Source: a virus
Strand: one strand, 5' to 3'
IMG/VR virus record: IMGVR_UViG_3300030117_003836
Coordinates: 1-56,056 of that record
DNA: 56,056 bases
Each line of letters starts with the position of its first letter. Position 1 is the first letter of the stretch. Positions 8,175 to 16,728 of the stretch are shown piece after piece. A program made the position numbers and the translations under genes. Under the pieces are notes generated by a model, which was not told the DNA's origin, did not search any database, and worked only from the letters and a program-made list of their open reading frames with translations.

Positions 8175-8604
8175 AGATATTATTGAATGGAGTTTAAAAG
8201 AAATGGATCTCTATTCAAAAGACGCAGCAGACCTTGTTTATAAAACAGGCAATGCAGAAACAGGTTATAGACATTTAAAACAAATGGGTAGTGGACCTGC
8301 AATTGGGTTCTGGCAAGTAGAACCCGCAACGCTTATTGACATAATGAATAATTACGTAAAATATCGTCCTAAGCTCGAAAAAGGGCTTAAATCGCTAGGA
8401 TTTGATGAAAGTGATATGGAGGTAAGGGTAATGAGTAATATTGCCTTACAAGCAGTATTTTGTCGCTTAAAGTATAAAAGAGATAAATACGCATTACCTA
8501 AGTCAAGTGACTTAAAAAAACAAGCTGAGTATTGGAAACGTGTATATAATACCCATCTTGGAAAAGGAACTATAAAACATTTCATGGAGGCAAACGATGA
8601 GTGA
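8158..8604 (+). CDS. Lysozyme/transglycosylase-fold endolysin candidate
   Basis: The protein has 148 residues from the ATG at 8158, which has AAAGGA with 5-base spacing; the ATG at 8152 lies directly on that site and is less likely. The motif 'NAETGYRHL..MG.GPAIGFWQVEPAT' contains the candidate catalytic Glu34, followed by G-F-W-Q-x-E-P-A-T. This parallels E...GLMQ..PATA of lytic transglycosylase/lysozyme-superfamily enzymes that cleave peptidoglycan. No signal peptide is seen, so release would need a holin, and several tiny membrane proteins follow. It overlaps the phosphoesterase gene by 8 bases. Confidence 0.6.
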   Translation: MKKQIKDIIEWSLKEMDLYSKDAADLVYKTGNAETGYRHLKQMGSGPAIGFWQVEPATLIDIMNNYVKYRPKLEKGLKSLGFDESDMEVRVMSNIALQAVFCRLKYKRDKYALPKSSDLKKQAEYWKRVYNTHLGKGTIKHFMEANDE

Positions 8605-9370
8605 ATTAGTAAAAAGAGCAATAGTAACGCCAGATAAACATTTTCCTGTGCATGACCCTAAAGCAATTGATGTGGTGTGTCAAGCAATAGAAATAGTTAA
8701 ACCTGATGCTTATGTTGATTTAGGAGATACTGGAGAATGGGAACATTTTAGTACTCATTACTGGAAAGGACGATCTGCAAAACCTATGGAAGATTTAATA
8801 CCATTATTAGATAAAGATGTAAAAGATGTAAACGATGGTATGGATTTAATAGATGCTTCCTTAGATAAAGCAAATTGTACAGAAAGACATTTTGTGCAAG
8901 GGAATCATGAAGTTTGGTTAGATAAATTTGTTATAAGGTATCCGTATTTAAGTCATTACATGACTGCTAAAGCTTTAAAGCTTAAAGAAAGAGGATATAA
9001 ATATCATCCATACAATAGAAAGAAATGCTTAAAAATTGGTAAATTAAATTTTACACATGGAAAGTTTACTTCTAAATACCATTCTTATAAACATTTAGAT
9101 GTATATGGTGAAAGTATCATGTATGGACATACTCATGATTTGCAACGACACACTAAAACAAATGCTGGCGGTACAATAAGTGGATGGAGTTTGGGATGCT
9201 TAAAGGATATAGAAGCAGATGAAGATTGGTTAAGCGGTAGACTAACAAATTGGAATCATGCTTTTGCAATAATAGATTTTTTTAAAAATGGGGATTATAA
9301 AGTTGAAATAGTAGAAATTATAAAAGGTAAAACGACTTTATGGGGAAAAGCTCTTTATGGGAATAAATAA
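8597..9370 (+). CDS. Calcineurin-like metallophosphoesterase
   Basis: The protein has 257 residues with GGAGG upstream. All blocks of the metallophosphoesterase superfamily are present: D13-x-H15, G43-D44, G102-N-H-E, H154 in 'FTHGKFT', and G177-H-T-H180. These residues bind two metal ions and hydrolyse phosphomono- or diesters. The substrate cannot be predicted. It lies between the lysozyme-like gene and small membrane proteins in the late operon; the lack of a signal peptide suggests cytoplasmic action. Phage relatives are often annotated as DNA repair exonuclease-like or nucleotide phosphatase. Confidence 0.85.
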   Translation: MSELVKRAIVTPDKHFPVHDPKAIDVVCQAIEIVKPDAYVDLGDTGEWEHFSTHYWKGRSAKPMEDLIPLLDKDVKDVNDGMDLIDASLDKANCTERHFVQGNHEVWLDKFVIRYPYLSHYMTAKALKLKERGYKYHPYNRKKCLKIGKLNFTHGKFTSKYHSYKHLDVYGESIMYGHTHDLQRHTKTNAGGTISGWSLGCLKDIEADEDWLSGRLTNWNHAFAIIDFFKNGDYKVEIVEIIKGKTTLWGKALYGNK

Positions 9371-9446
9371 TAAAATTACTTTATTATTATTGCTATGGTT
9401 TTTGGATAAGTTAATTATGCTCATAATGTTAATATATTTCAGTTAA
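9357..9446 (+). CDS. Tiny hydrophobic peptide, possible membrane protein
   Basis: A 29-codon frame overlaps the end of the phosphoesterase gene and ends before the ribosome site of the next gene. After a short NNK start it is almost wholly L/I/M/F, one membrane helix. The ribosome site (GGGGAAAAG) is only fair. It fills an otherwise empty 85-bp gap and fits the run of small membrane proteins in this group, but chance cannot be excluded. Confidence 0.3.
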   Translation: MGINNKITLLLLLWFLDKLIMLIMLIYFS

Positions 9447-9455
9447 TGGAGAAAA

Positions 9456-9818
9456 ATGGAACAAGAAGCAATAGAAAGTTTAATTGGTCAATATGGCTGG
9501 ATGGCTGTAGTTGCTTTTGTATTCCTAATAGGCAGAAAAACTATTGAATCTAGTATCGAAGCAATAAAAGTATTTGCTGGAGATGATTTAAATACAGATG
9601 ATGTTATTATATTTGATGGTAGACCTGCAAGAGTAGTAAGAGTTGGTTTTTGGAAAACTATATTATTTGTTTATGAGGTAGGATGTGCAAATGGAAAAGC
9701 TTTTGTAAAAGGTGGAAATAAGGTAGCTATACAAAATGATAAACTAAAGGATCATATGATAGAAAAACCACTTCCAATGTTAGATTTAAAGAAGTGGGAT
9801 AATTGTGATGATGATTGA
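9456..9818 (+). CDS. Single-span membrane protein with MscS-like beta domain
   Basis: The protein has 120 residues with a TGGAG ribosome site. Residues 12-27 form a hydrophobic membrane helix. Residues 42-105, 'GDDLNTDDVIIFDGRPARVV..GFWKT.LFV...GNKVAIQNDKL', resemble the beta domain after the pore helix of MscS channels, where GD-x-I...G-x-V and a final IPN-x-L motif are usual. The three-helix membrane part and the C-terminal vestibule of full MscS are missing. In a lysis-like group it could act as a pore or holin-like protein; this is inference. Confidence 0.55.
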   Translation: MEQEAIESLIGQYGWMAVVAFVFLIGRKTIESSIEAIKVFAGDDLNTDDVIIFDGRPARVVRVGFWKTILFVYEVGCANGKAFVKGGNKVAIQNDKLKDHMIEKPLPMLDLKKWDNCDDD

Positions 9819-9906
9819 GTTTATTATAGAGTTAGGACATTTTTTACTAGGATTTATAATAACATTTTTTGGAGGATTATATATAATGGGATATTTAGAT
9901 GAATGA
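9808..9906 (+). CDS. 32-residue membrane peptide
   Basis: This short frame starts with two methionines, overlapping the end of the MscS-like gene, and stops inside the start of the next small gene. It is one hydrophobic helix with a GG turn (FIITFFGGLYIMG) flanked by acidic residues. Size and place are those of accessory lysis or holin peptides. The evidence is the overlap pattern and composition only. Confidence 0.45.
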   Translation: MMIEFIIELGHFLLGFIITFFGGLYIMGYLDE

Positions 9907-10078
9907 TACACTAAGAGTTTTAGGTAACAATCCTGAAATAGGATTAACTACAAGCATTGGTACTGGAATTATACAATGTTTAAATATATTAAATCCAATA
10001 TTAACTTTTATATCTTTGACTATTGGTATAAGTATAGGTATCTTAACATTATATAAATTAATAAAAGGAGGTAAATAG
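9899..10078 (+). CDS. Holin-like small membrane protein (59 aa)
   Basis: The frame starts at ATG 9899 with AGGAT/GGAGG-like sequence some distance upstream and overlaps the preceding peptide. The product has a polar N-terminus followed by a long hydrophobic span (about 22-53) that could cross the membrane once or twice, and ends in K-rich KLIKGGK. A positively charged tail and small size fit class II/III holins, which release the lysozyme-fold enzyme encoded upstream. The stop codon shares bases with the next GTG start. Confidence 0.55.
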   Translation: MNDTLRVLGNNPEIGLTTSIGTGIIQCLNILNPILTFISLTIGISIGILTLYKLIKGGK

Positions 10079-10551
10079 TGGCTACAATGACAGTAAGTAT
10101 TAAAGAGGCTGTAACCATTAATGGTAAAGACCAGGGTGGAACTTATGCTGGATTTACTACAACAATAACACAAGTAGAAAAAAGACTGCTTAATGCTACA
10201 ACTGCAGAAGTAACATTATATGAGACTGCTGCTGCTCAAAATGATGCAGAAGACGAAGAATATGGAGGAGCTGCTTGGGATCATGATTCAGTAAAGTATG
10301 TAAGAATAACTAATTTAGCAGGTAATAGTAATTTTATTTACATTATTGTTAAAAATAGTGCTAATGATGAAGCAGTATTTAAAATATATGGAACAGAATC
10401 ATTATTGTTATATAGACATACAGGAACATTTGAAGCTATAGCTGGTGCAGCAACTGCAACTAATGTAGCTGATATTGCTAAAGTAAGTATACAAGCTGAT
10501 ACATCTACACAAGCAGTTGAGTTATTTCTTGCTAGTAGTGATGCAGCATAA
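10078..10551 (+). CDS. Beta-rich virion protein, paralogue 1
   Basis: The protein has 157 residues. The start is a GTG at 10078 behind AAAGGAGG; an in-frame ATG lies 9 bases on. The sequence begins 'TMTVSIKEAVTINGKDQGGTY', almost the same as the start of the following gene, and both share 'VKYVRITN', 'VKN', 'ESLLL' and a hydrophobic last strand. The two are tandem duplicates, about 157 and 156 residues. The protein is beta-rich and acidic without enzyme motifs. It is probably a virion surface or tail component. Confidence 0.6.
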   Translation: MATMTVSIKEAVTINGKDQGGTYAGFTTTITQVEKRLLNATTAEVTLYETAAAQNDAEDEEYGGAAWDHDSVKYVRITNLAGNSNFIYIIVKNSANDEAVFKIYGTESLLLYRHTGTFEAIAGAATATNVADIAKVSIQADTSTQAVELFLASSDAA

Positions 10552-10569
10552 TTAAAGGAGAATGAATAA

Positions 10570-11040
10570 ATGGCAACATTAAGTGTAACTATAACAGAGT
10601 CATGTACATTAAACGGTAAAGACCAAGGCGGAACATATTCTAGTTTTAGTAATGCAAGTATTACACAAGTTACTAAAAAAATAGTTAAATGTTTACAAGA
10701 TACAGAAGTAGCGTTATATAAAACTGCAGATGGATTAGCTGATGCAACTGGAGGAGCTACATATAAAGAAGGTTCTATAAAGTATGTAAGAATAACTAAC
10801 AACGCATCTAGTAATCATGTTTTGTTAATGCTAAAAAATATAGCTAATGAAGAAGTGTATTATAAATTAGGAGCAAAAGAATCATTTTTATTACACTCAC
10901 ATGATGGAGCTTTAGCTGTTGGTGCTGATGATAATGCTGACCCAGCTGTTGATAGTAATGATGATGATATAGAACTTGTAGTAGCAGAAGCTAAAGGTGG
11001 TGCATCTGAACTTGAAGTATTTATAGCAAGTATAGATTAA
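10570..11040 (+). CDS. Beta-rich virion protein, paralogue 2
   Basis: The protein has 156 residues with AAAGGAG upstream. It is a diverged tandem copy of the preceding gene, sharing the 'LNGKDQGGTY' start, 'ITQV' segment, 'KYVRITN' strand and 'ESFLL' segment. Its C-terminal region is more acidic (DDNAD..VDSNDDD). The duplication suggests a hetero-oligomer or a divided binding role on the particle. The stop is one base before the next ATG. Confidence 0.6.
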   Translation: MATLSVTITESCTLNGKDQGGTYSSFSNASITQVTKKIVKCLQDTEVALYKTADGLADATGGATYKEGSIKYVRITNNASSNHVLLMLKNIANEEVYYKLGAKESFLLHSHDGALAVGADDNADPAVDSNDDDIELVVAEAKGGASELEVFIASID

Positions 11041-11041
11041 A

Positions 11042-12265
11042 ATGGATAATGCTGATGCAAGAAAACTAATTTCATATTCAACTAGGAATATTGAAAATTG
11101 GAATTTAGATACTAAATATACTGTAGCTAAAAAAGTTTCAGTAGATTCATTTAATTGGTTTGTAGATACTTGGAAGAAATCAGGTTGGGATATATCAAAA
11201 GATGATTATACTAATCTTAAAAAAGTATGGATGCTTGCAGGTTCTCCTTTTTTAAGCCATATTAATCCTGCTAATGGATCAGAATCTATTGAAATGTATT
11301 ACTTGCCTACATCTAGGCAAATAGATGTTGATACTAGAATTACTTCAGAAAATAAAAACTTTTACTTTGGTTCTCCAGATATAATAGTATTACCAACTCC
11401 TGCAAATGCAATGGCAGCAGGATATGAAGATTTAGGACCATTTGGATTATTAGATGAATTAGGACACGCTATACAATTTGCATATCCTGCAGGAATAAAA
11501 GGTAAAAATATTTCAGGTAAAGATGATTTAGCAACTTTTGTAGCATCTAATGAATTTAATAAACTATTAAAAGGCAAAACTATTGCGCAAGATGATAATG
11601 GTGATGAGTTCTTAGTAAGTTCAAAAGGGTATGGGAAGCGATTAGGTTTTGATAAAGATTTAACAGATTCTACTTTATTTATTCATGCTCAACAATTAAA
11701 AGGTCAACCATTTTTAGATAAAGGTGCAATTAATATGTTTGATAATCCTAATAATTATGATGAGCAAGGAAGATTTATGCTTAGATATGCGTTAGCATCT
11801 GAAGCAAGTGGCCAATGGTTAACAGGAGAAGCACAAGCGCATCAATTATTTGCCCCTGCTTTAAGTTTAACATTTGCTGATTTAAAAACAAGTGGTGGTC
11901 TTGGAGACGGCTCTTTATCACCCTCTGACATAGCCACTTTAAACAAAACGTCGTTAGGTAAAAAAACATTAGAAAATTTAGTATACCAATATGGAGTAGG
12001 ACAAGAAGATGTAGTATATGGTTCTAGGTCAGGTATTAATAAAACTAAATATAAAGCTGATTCTAAAGATTCTACATTAGTGCAATACAATGAAAGAATT
12101 ACAACTGATGATGATAGATATAGAATAGCAAAAGTTAATGTTGATAATTATTTAAAAGTCAATGAAAAAGGAATGAAAGATACAATAAAAAATTTAAACA
12201 AATGGAGAAAGTCTTATCCAGCAAAAAGATTAGAAGATCAATTAAAACAAATGAAGGAGAAATAA
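11042..12265 (+). CDS. Metallopeptidase-like protein with altered HExxH motif
   Basis: The protein has 407 residues and is coupled to the upstream gene. Residues 133-147 read 'PFGLLDELGHAIQFA'. Zincin metallopeptidases have 'HELGHAIQ' here; this protein has D138 in place of the first His while E139 and H142 remain. A zinc site could be rebuilt with Asp, or the protein may be an inactive structural relative. The rest is mixed alpha/beta with a K-rich C-terminal coil. It lies in the virion module, so it may be a particle protein that cuts or binds host envelope. Activity is uncertain. Confidence 0.5.
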   Translation: MDNADARKLISYSTRNIENWNLDTKYTVAKKVSVDSFNWFVDTWKKSGWDISKDDYTNLKKVWMLAGSPFLSHINPANGSESIEMYYLPTSRQIDVDTRITSENKNFYFGSPDIIVLPTPANAMAAGYEDLGPFGLLDELGHAIQFAYPAGIKGKNISGKDDLATFVASNEFNKLLKGKTIAQDDNGDEFLVSSKGYGKRLGFDKDLTDSTLFIHAQQLKGQPFLDKGAINMFDNPNNYDEQGRFMLRYALASEASGQWLTGEAQAHQLFAPALSLTFADLKTSGGLGDGSLSPSDIATLNKTSLGKKTLENLVYQYGVGQEDVVYGSRSGINKTKYKADSKDSTLVQYNERITTDDDRYRIAKVNVDNYLKVNEKGMKDTIKNLNKWRKSYPAKRLEDQLKQMKEK

Positions 12266-12267
12266 TT

Positions 12268-12396
12268 ATGCCATACGGTAAAGGTACATATGGAAGTAAG
12301 GTCGGAAGACCTCCTAAAAAAAAGAAAGCAATGAAAAAAAAGAAAGCAATGAAAAAAAACAAAAGCTATAATATAACAAGAAACCTGGGGTATTAA
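12268..12396 (+). CDS. Lysine-rich 42-residue DNA-binding-like protein
   Basis: The start ATG at 12268 follows AAGGAG; an upstream in-frame ATG lies inside the previous gene and is rejected. The product begins MPYGKGTYGSKVGRPPKKKK and then repeats KKKKAM; half of the residues are lysine. 'GRPPKKKK' resembles the AT-hook core (GRP flanked by basic residues) that binds the minor groove of AT-rich DNA. It may condense packaged DNA or bind the AT-rich genome. An 18-base tandem repeat in the DNA encodes the KKKKAM units. Confidence 0.65.
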   Translation: MPYGKGTYGSKVGRPPKKKKAMKKKKAMKKNKSYNITRNLGY

Positions 12397-12596
12397 TGTT
12401 ACAGGCTATTCTTATAAAAACAATTATAGGTAAAGTTATGGAGGCTATTGAAAAAGCAGACGATAAAAGAATTGCTAAAAGTCTTCACAAACGCATTACT
12501 AAATTAGAAAAATTAGCTCATGCACCAGCAGAATTTGTATGTACTTCATGCGGGTGTGAAGCTAAACGAAAAAAAAATAAAAAAAGGAGAAGATAA
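12396..12596 (+). CDS. Small basic protein with one Cys pair cluster
   Basis: The protein has 66 residues and starts on the last base of the previous stop (TAATG). It has an N-terminal amphipathic helix, a K/R-rich centre, a 'CTSCGC' cluster and a strongly basic tail (KRKKNKKRRR). One CxxCxC cluster alone could form half a zinc site, so dimerisation or metal-independent function is possible. Together with the preceding Lys-rich protein it may bind nucleic acid inside the capsid. Unrecognised. Confidence 0.55.
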   Translation: MLQAILIKTIIGKVMEAIEKADDKRIAKSLHKRITKLEKLAHAPAEFVCTSCGCEAKRKKNKKRRR

Positions 12597-12745
12597 TGAT
12601 GTCATTTATAAGTAGTAACTGGGAATACGTTCTTTTAAGTATTTACGTTATTGAAAAGATTGTCAAACTAAGTCCTTCTAAAAAGGATGACGTAATCTTT
12701 GATATGGTGTTAAAACCTATATTTGATAAATTGAAAACAAAATAA
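12596..12745 (+). CDS. 49-residue protein of unknown function
   Basis: This short frame starts at ATGATG overlapping the previous stop, behind AAAAGGAGA, and its stop overlaps the start of the nozzle-like gene. That gives an unbroken coupled series. It has a hydrophobic N-terminal half (WEYVLLSIYVIEKIV) and a charged C-terminal half. It is probably real because of its exact fit; it may be membrane-associated. Confidence 0.6.
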   Translation: MMSFISSNWEYVLLSIYVIEKIVKLSPSKKDDVIFDMVLKPIFDKLKTK

Positions 12746-15700
12746 TGCCAAAAAAAACCTGGAACATATTATCATTTTCCGATGGAATGAATGCTAAAAA
12801 AACTGAAAAGGATATAGACCCTAAGGGGTTTGAATTTTCTAATAATTATATATCTTTTACAGACGGAAGTATTGCTTCTAAAGGATTATTTGATACTATT
12901 GAAGGGTTTAATTTAAAAGAAGGAGGTTTTCAAGAAAACTTATCTTTTCAGGGGACACCTAATTTATATAAAGTGTTCCCTGAGATAGGTTTCAGAAAAT
13001 TTGGGAAAGCGCAATATGATTCTAGTTCTGCGTCTTGGAAAGAATTAGATTCTAATAGTAGTACAGGTACAGTTCATCACGGATTAGAAGTAGGTATATC
13101 AGTATTAATTATAGATTCTGGAGATAATGTAGTTTCTAGTGGAGGAAGAAATGAGTCTTTAATAGCAAAAAAAGGCATTGTTACTGAAGTTGTAGATTTT
13201 AATAGTTTTAAAATAGATGTAACTGGAATGGCAAATGGAAATGAAATATTTTATGCTATTAATGCTGATTATAATGTTAAAGAAGTATTAAAAAGTGATC
13301 CATCTAGTTCTTATTATGAAAATAAATATTTACTTACATCTCAAGATAGAAAATTTGGATTTTATAATATAGGTCAAAATAAAAGTTGGTTTGGAAAAGT
13401 AAATGGAACTAATACTAATGTATTTGGAAATAATTGCTGGTTTTTAGATTCTAGATATTTATGGGACACGCAACAGCATTCTAGATATGATTCTACATAT
13501 CAATATATAGTAAATACAAAAATTAATAACGCTTATTATGAAACTAGTGCTTTTAGATTATTGCCAGAAGCTCCTTTAGAATATTATAATGGAAGATGTG
13601 TTAGACCTTTTGGTTTATACGCTATAGAAAGAGAACAGCATAGATTTGCTGAAAATGCTTATGTTATATATCCAGGATGGTACGCTTTAAGATCTCATAT
13701 ATTATCTCCATCAGAATATCATAGAACCCAAGAAGAAGATACAGCTGATATTACAAATTATGGCAATGATATAAACTATAATTTAGAATATTACCAAGGT
13801 GCTGGAACAGTTAACATTAATGCTACTCCTAAATATACATTTGATGATTTAGCAGCAAATGCAGGAAATCCTACTGGACCATCTAATTATCCAAATTCAG
13901 GACCAACTACACCTTTTCAAGTTTCTATGTCAGTTTCTCATGGACAAGGAACTTCTGGAGATGCTTTAGGTGATTGGCAATTTCAAAGTGGAGACACTCA
14001 TTCTTATTTAAAGTTTGGAATGTCGTACCTTTATGATAATATAGAAGATGAGTTTGCGGTTGAATCAAATATTTCTCCTCTTACTATGCCAGATGGCACT
14101 GAAGGATGGGTGAATATGACGCAAGGAAGCCCATCAGCAGACAAAGCATTAATTATGTCTTGGTTTTTTTATGTTGGAGAAAACAGTTACACCGAAAATC
14201 AAAGTTTAATGTTTAATAGTTTTGAAGGAGATGTACCTGAAGCAAAAGCAGTTGCTGAATTTAGAGGCTCTGGTATGAATAATGGCTTTTCTAATGATAA
14301 ATGTTTAAACCCTAGAATTGTTGGTGCAAGAATATATTTGCTTGGAGATTATGCCAATTATGATGGAGAAGGTTATAATGAATATGAAGAACCGTTATAC
14401 TTAGCTAAAATTGATTTTAGTGCAAATAAAACTGGTAAATCACATGATAATTTTGTTTCTACTAGTTGGGCTAATTCATCATCATCAGCAGATGGAGTAT
14501 ATGGTCAAAAAATAGTTATTCCAGGCGTTCCTGTTTTAACTTACCCTTTAATAAATACTTATAATCATAATGAAAATATTCACGTATGGTATAAAAGTTC
14601 TGCTATTGTTAATAGAAAATTATATGCTGGAAATGTTCATTATTTTGATAAAAATCAACCAAATTGGGAAACTCACAAACCTATTCATAAACCAGATAGA
14701 ATTTTAGTATCTCCTCCTAATAAATTTGATGTATTACCATCTACTAATTATTTAGACGTAATGCAAGGAGATGGTCAAGACATAACTCATATAGAATCTT
14801 TAAATAATAAATTATTAGTTTATAAAAATGATGATATGTTTTTGATAGATTGCTCTGGAGAATTTGAAATACTTGAAGCTACAAATATTAATGCAGGAGT
14901 TACTAATTCTACAAAAGTTACAAAAACGCCTGAAGCAGTTTACTGGGTAAACAGTAGTGGCGTTTGGGGTTATGACATAGAAAATCCAATATTAAATATT
15001 ATAGAAGAAAAATTTGATGCTGAAAAATGGCATAGTCAAGTATATAATGATGAATGCTATCTTACTTACGAGCCTAAAAGTAAAATGCTATTATTATTTA
15101 CACAGTTTAAAGGAGATCACATAACAACAACAGATGACCCAACAAATGTATTATATATAAGTACTATAACAGGTTCAGTATTTTTTAAAACAGAATTAGC
15201 AAAAAATCATTTAAATCAAATACCTATAGGTGCAGCAGTAGCAGATAATTTTTTATATACTTCTATATCAGATACTACTACATCAGATTTAGGATATTTA
15301 CATCTTAATCATGTTACAACAGGCGTTGTAGGTGAAAAGCAATCAGGAATGTGGGAATTTAGAGTTGTTCAAGACGGATCATATGATTATCAATTTCCTG
15401 ATAATAGTATAAAAAAATTATCTGTAAGATATAGAGGTGGTGAGGCAAACGAATATGATAATTGGGATGAAGTAAATACTAATAATTTGACAGTTCCAAG
15501 AATTGCTGCAGTAGATACCACTAATGAAGCAGAAGTTTTAGCTGCTACTGAAGCGCAAATTATTCATTTTAATGAAATGGTAAATGATGCAACCGAAACA
15601 GAAACTCATCCTACTTCAGGCTCTGAATATGCAGATATATTTAATTGGAGTTTGGAAAGAGAGTTAGAAATAAGTGCTGGTATATATTATGTAACTTATT

Positions 15701-16728
15701 ATTTATCTATGGAAGCTAACGAATATACATCTACTAATAATTTAGTAGACGCAGATTCTGGCGTAAAATTACCTGGAGCTCAAGAATCATTATCTGTATA
15801 TGGTACTACTTGCGTAGGGTTTACAGATGGAACTGGTGCTAATGGAATTAGAAATACTCCTAATTCTTTAACATTATTTAATCAAATATTTCATAATCCT
15901 GGAGTAACTCCAGTAGCTGATGTTTGGAATGTTTTTATTAATCGAAATAATGATTATGATGCTGGTGAGTCTTTTAATATAATATATCAAATTAATGGAG
16001 GAGCAGTAAATAATAATATAGTAAGTTATACTACAGATCCTGCAAATGATGATTGCAATGTAATAGGAGCTTCCGCAGGTGGTGGGGCTACATATACTAA
16101 TGCTTACAATAGTAAAAAAGCAACAGCAGCGCTTAGAGATGCATTGCTTGCTGATTCTGATTTTTTACTATACTTTGATATTGGTTCTTTAGCCACAGGA
16201 GACCAAACAGCAGTTACAGGCTTACCAGGAGATAACGATGGAACTGGTCTTGTTCATTATGAATATTTTACAATTACAAGCAAAGCAAGCACATATCCTG
16301 ATTCAACTTTTAACATATCATGGGGTAGTAGCTCTCATTTAGGCGGCAATTTACATAGATTTAATCCAACTGCAGAGCATTCTACTGGTAATATGTTAAT
16401 TACTAAAAATATAGATTTTAAAATGCCTGGAGTAAGAAAAAAAGTATATAAAGCATATGTTAGTTATAAAACTGGAACAGGCAATACTATTACTGCTCAA
16501 TATATGATTAATGGAGATGGAACTTGGCATACTGCTGTATTAAAAAATTCTAGTAATCAAATAGTATCTGAAGTTCCCGCTTCAGCAGAATGGAGTAGAT
16601 TTTCCATAGAAGATAACGATACAAATAGAACAAATAGTATTTATTCAATACAATATAAGATAGAAGGTTCTGGCTATATTGAAATAGATGATATGAGTAT
16701 TATTTATAGAGATAAACCACCAAGATAA
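12745..16728 (+). CDS. Large tail nozzle/hub-like beta-propeller protein
   Basis: The protein has 1327 residues and is coupled to both neighbours. The N-terminus ('FSDGMNAKKTEKDIDPKGFEFSNNYIS..DGSIASKG') follows the pattern of podoviral tail tube or stabilisation proteins, which start with 'GG.N....P..I...E......N....DG.I..R.G'. Near 660-760 are propeller-like repeats ('IESLNNKLLVYKNDDMFLID', 'YWVNSSGVWGYD') as in T7 gp12 or P22 gp10-type nozzle proteins. Large D/N/T-rich insertions account for the extra length. It probably forms the lower tail tube through which DNA leaves. No enzymatic site was recognised. Confidence 0.6.
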   Translation: MPKKTWNILSFSDGMNAKKTEKDIDPKGFEFSNNYISFTDGSIASKGLFDTIEGFNLKEGGFQENLSFQGTPNLYKVFPEIGFRKFGKAQYDSSSASWKELDSNSSTGTVHHGLEVGISVLIIDSGDNVVSSGGRNESLIAKKGIVTEVVDFNSFKIDVTGMANGNEIFYAINADYNVKEVLKSDPSSSYYENKYLLTSQDRKFGFYNIGQNKSWFGKVNGTNTNVFGNNCWFLDSRYLWDTQQHSRYDSTYQYIVNTKINNAYYETSAFRLLPEAPLEYYNGRCVRPFGLYAIEREQHRFAENAYVIYPGWYALRSHILSPSEYHRTQEEDTADITNYGNDINYNLEYYQGAGTVNINATPKYTFDDLAANAGNPTGPSNYPNSGPTTPFQVSMSVSHGQGTSGDALGDWQFQSGDTHSYLKFGMSYLYDNIEDEFAVESNISPLTMPDGTEGWVNMTQGSPSADKALIMSWFFYVGENSYTENQSLMFNSFEGDVPEAKAVAEFRGSGMNNGFSNDKCLNPRIVGARIYLLGDYANYDGEGYNEYEEPLYLAKIDFSANKTGKSHDNFVSTSWANSSSSADGVYGQKIVIPGVPVLTYPLINTYNHNENIHVWYKSSAIVNRKLYAGNVHYFDKNQPNWETHKPIHKPDRILVSPPNKFDVLPSTNYLDVMQGDGQDITHIESLNNKLLVYKNDDMFLIDCSGEFEILEATNINAGVTNSTKVTKTPEAVYWVNSSGVWGYDIENPILNIIEEKFDAEKWHSQVYNDECYLTYEPKSKMLLLFTQFKGDHITTTDDPTNVLYISTITGSVFFKTELAKNHLNQIPIGAAVADNFLYTSISDTTTSDLGYLHLNHVTTGVVGEKQSGMWEFRVVQDGSYDYQFPDNSIKKLSVRYRGGEANEYDNWDEVNTNNLTVPRIAAVDTTNEAEVLAATEAQIIHFNEMVNDATETETHPTSGSEYADIFNWSLERELEISAGIYYVTYYLSMEANEYTSTNNLVDADSGVKLPGAQESLSVYGTTCVGFTDGTGANGIRNTPNSLTLFNQIFHNPGVTPVADVWNVFINRNNDYDAGESFNIIYQINGGAVNNNIVSYTTDPANDDCNVIGASAGGGATYTNAYNSKKATAALRDALLADSDFLLYFDIGSLATGDQTAVTGLPGDNDGTGLVHYEYFTITSKASTYPDSTFNISWGSSSHLGGNLHRFNPTAEHSTGNMLITKNIDFKMPGVRKKVYKAYVSYKTGTGNTITAQYMINGDGTWHTAVLKNSSNQIVSEVPASAEWSRFSIEDNDTNRTNSIYSIQYKIEGSGYIEIDDMSIIYRDKPPR

